A DNA stretch of 55,231 bases. Source: Acidimicrobiales bacterium. Its GTDB lineage: Bacteria > Actinomycetota > Acidimicrobiia > Acidimicrobiales > MedAcidi-G1. This document shows, one piece after another, positions 55,222-55,231 of this stretch. The notes below the pieces were generated by a model. The model did no database searches. It was not told where the DNA came from and saw only the letters and a program-made list of their open reading frames with translations. How positions within the stretch are numbered: the stretch's first letter is position 1; each line of letters begins with the position of its first letter. The stretch spans positions 1 through 55,231 of the forward strand of contig JAQWTI010000048.1 in assembly GCA_029242745.1 (NCBI GenBank), in the 5' to 3' direction. The position numbers were made by a program, and so were the translations under genes.

Positions 55222-55231
55222 GGGCTTACGC

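Overview
This window looks like part of an actinomycetal (Actinomycetota) chromosome, most likely from an Acidimicrobiia-type lineage. The evidence is moderately high GC with frequent GTG and TTG starts, a single-CBS-less GuaB3-type IMP dehydrogenase paralogue beside guaA, ClpC, an F420-type luciferase-like oxidoreductase, a DUF2342-type metalloprotease, a TIGR03086 (mycothiol/DinB-like) protein, and long head-to-tail housekeeping operons with 1-4 base stop/start overlaps. The class assignment is an inference from gene content and was not tested by phylogeny. No prophage, insertion sequence, CRISPR array or plasmid function was seen.

Layout. 1-6836 is the distal part of the ribosomal protein/RNA polymerase supercluster: secY (5' truncated by the window edge), adk, infA, rpmJ, rpsM, rpsK, rpsD, rpoA, rplQ, truA, rplM, rpsI. 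6888-14740 is a cell-wall precursor block: glmM, a roughly double-length glmS-like gene, acpS, nnr, alr. 14750-20158 carries a DUF3524 glycosyltransferase resembling the tRNA-queuosine mannosyltransferase, a P1-family peptidase, a family 4 uracil-DNA glycosylase and the t6A cluster tsaE-tsaB-rimI-tsaD. 20159-22378 is groES-groEL with a recognisable CIRCE operator and an intrinsic terminator. 22404-27845 holds a small hypothetical protein, a NUDIX hydrolase, a PLP decarboxylase, guaB3 and guaA.

27846-31486 is an accessory patch in which two genes (a VOC/glyoxalase protein and a TesB-like thioesterase) are broken by frameshifts, one also by a nonsense codon. They flank an intact TIGR03086 gene, an unrecognised 276-residue protein and an LLM-class oxidoreductase. 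31580-36310 contains pcrA/uvrD, tRNA-Thr(CGT), a 44-residue membrane peptide gene, a zinc metalloprotease and tilS. 36321-44712 is a very compact purine-salvage/folate/pantothenate/NAD block: hpt, folE, folP, a degenerate phosphatase-like gene, folB, folK, a DUF2520 Rossmann gene, panC, nadC, coaX, lysS.

44734-55221 holds a polyprenyl synthetase on the minus strand with a well-formed leaderless promoter, clpC, a lipoprotein-HAD fusion whose HAD nucleophile is missing, radA, a dienelactone hydrolase, a Crp/Fnr regulator, ispD, ispF, rlmB and tRNA-Thr(TGT).

The main second-look points are: a probable CUG start for infA; the 1161-residue GlmS; the pseudo-HAD lipoprotein fusion; the pseudo-phosphatase inside the folate operon; the bacterial queuosine-mannosyltransferase-like gene; and the clustered broken genes after guaA. 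I found no clear multi-gene defence or other wholly new system. Stretches between genes are all under 300 bases.
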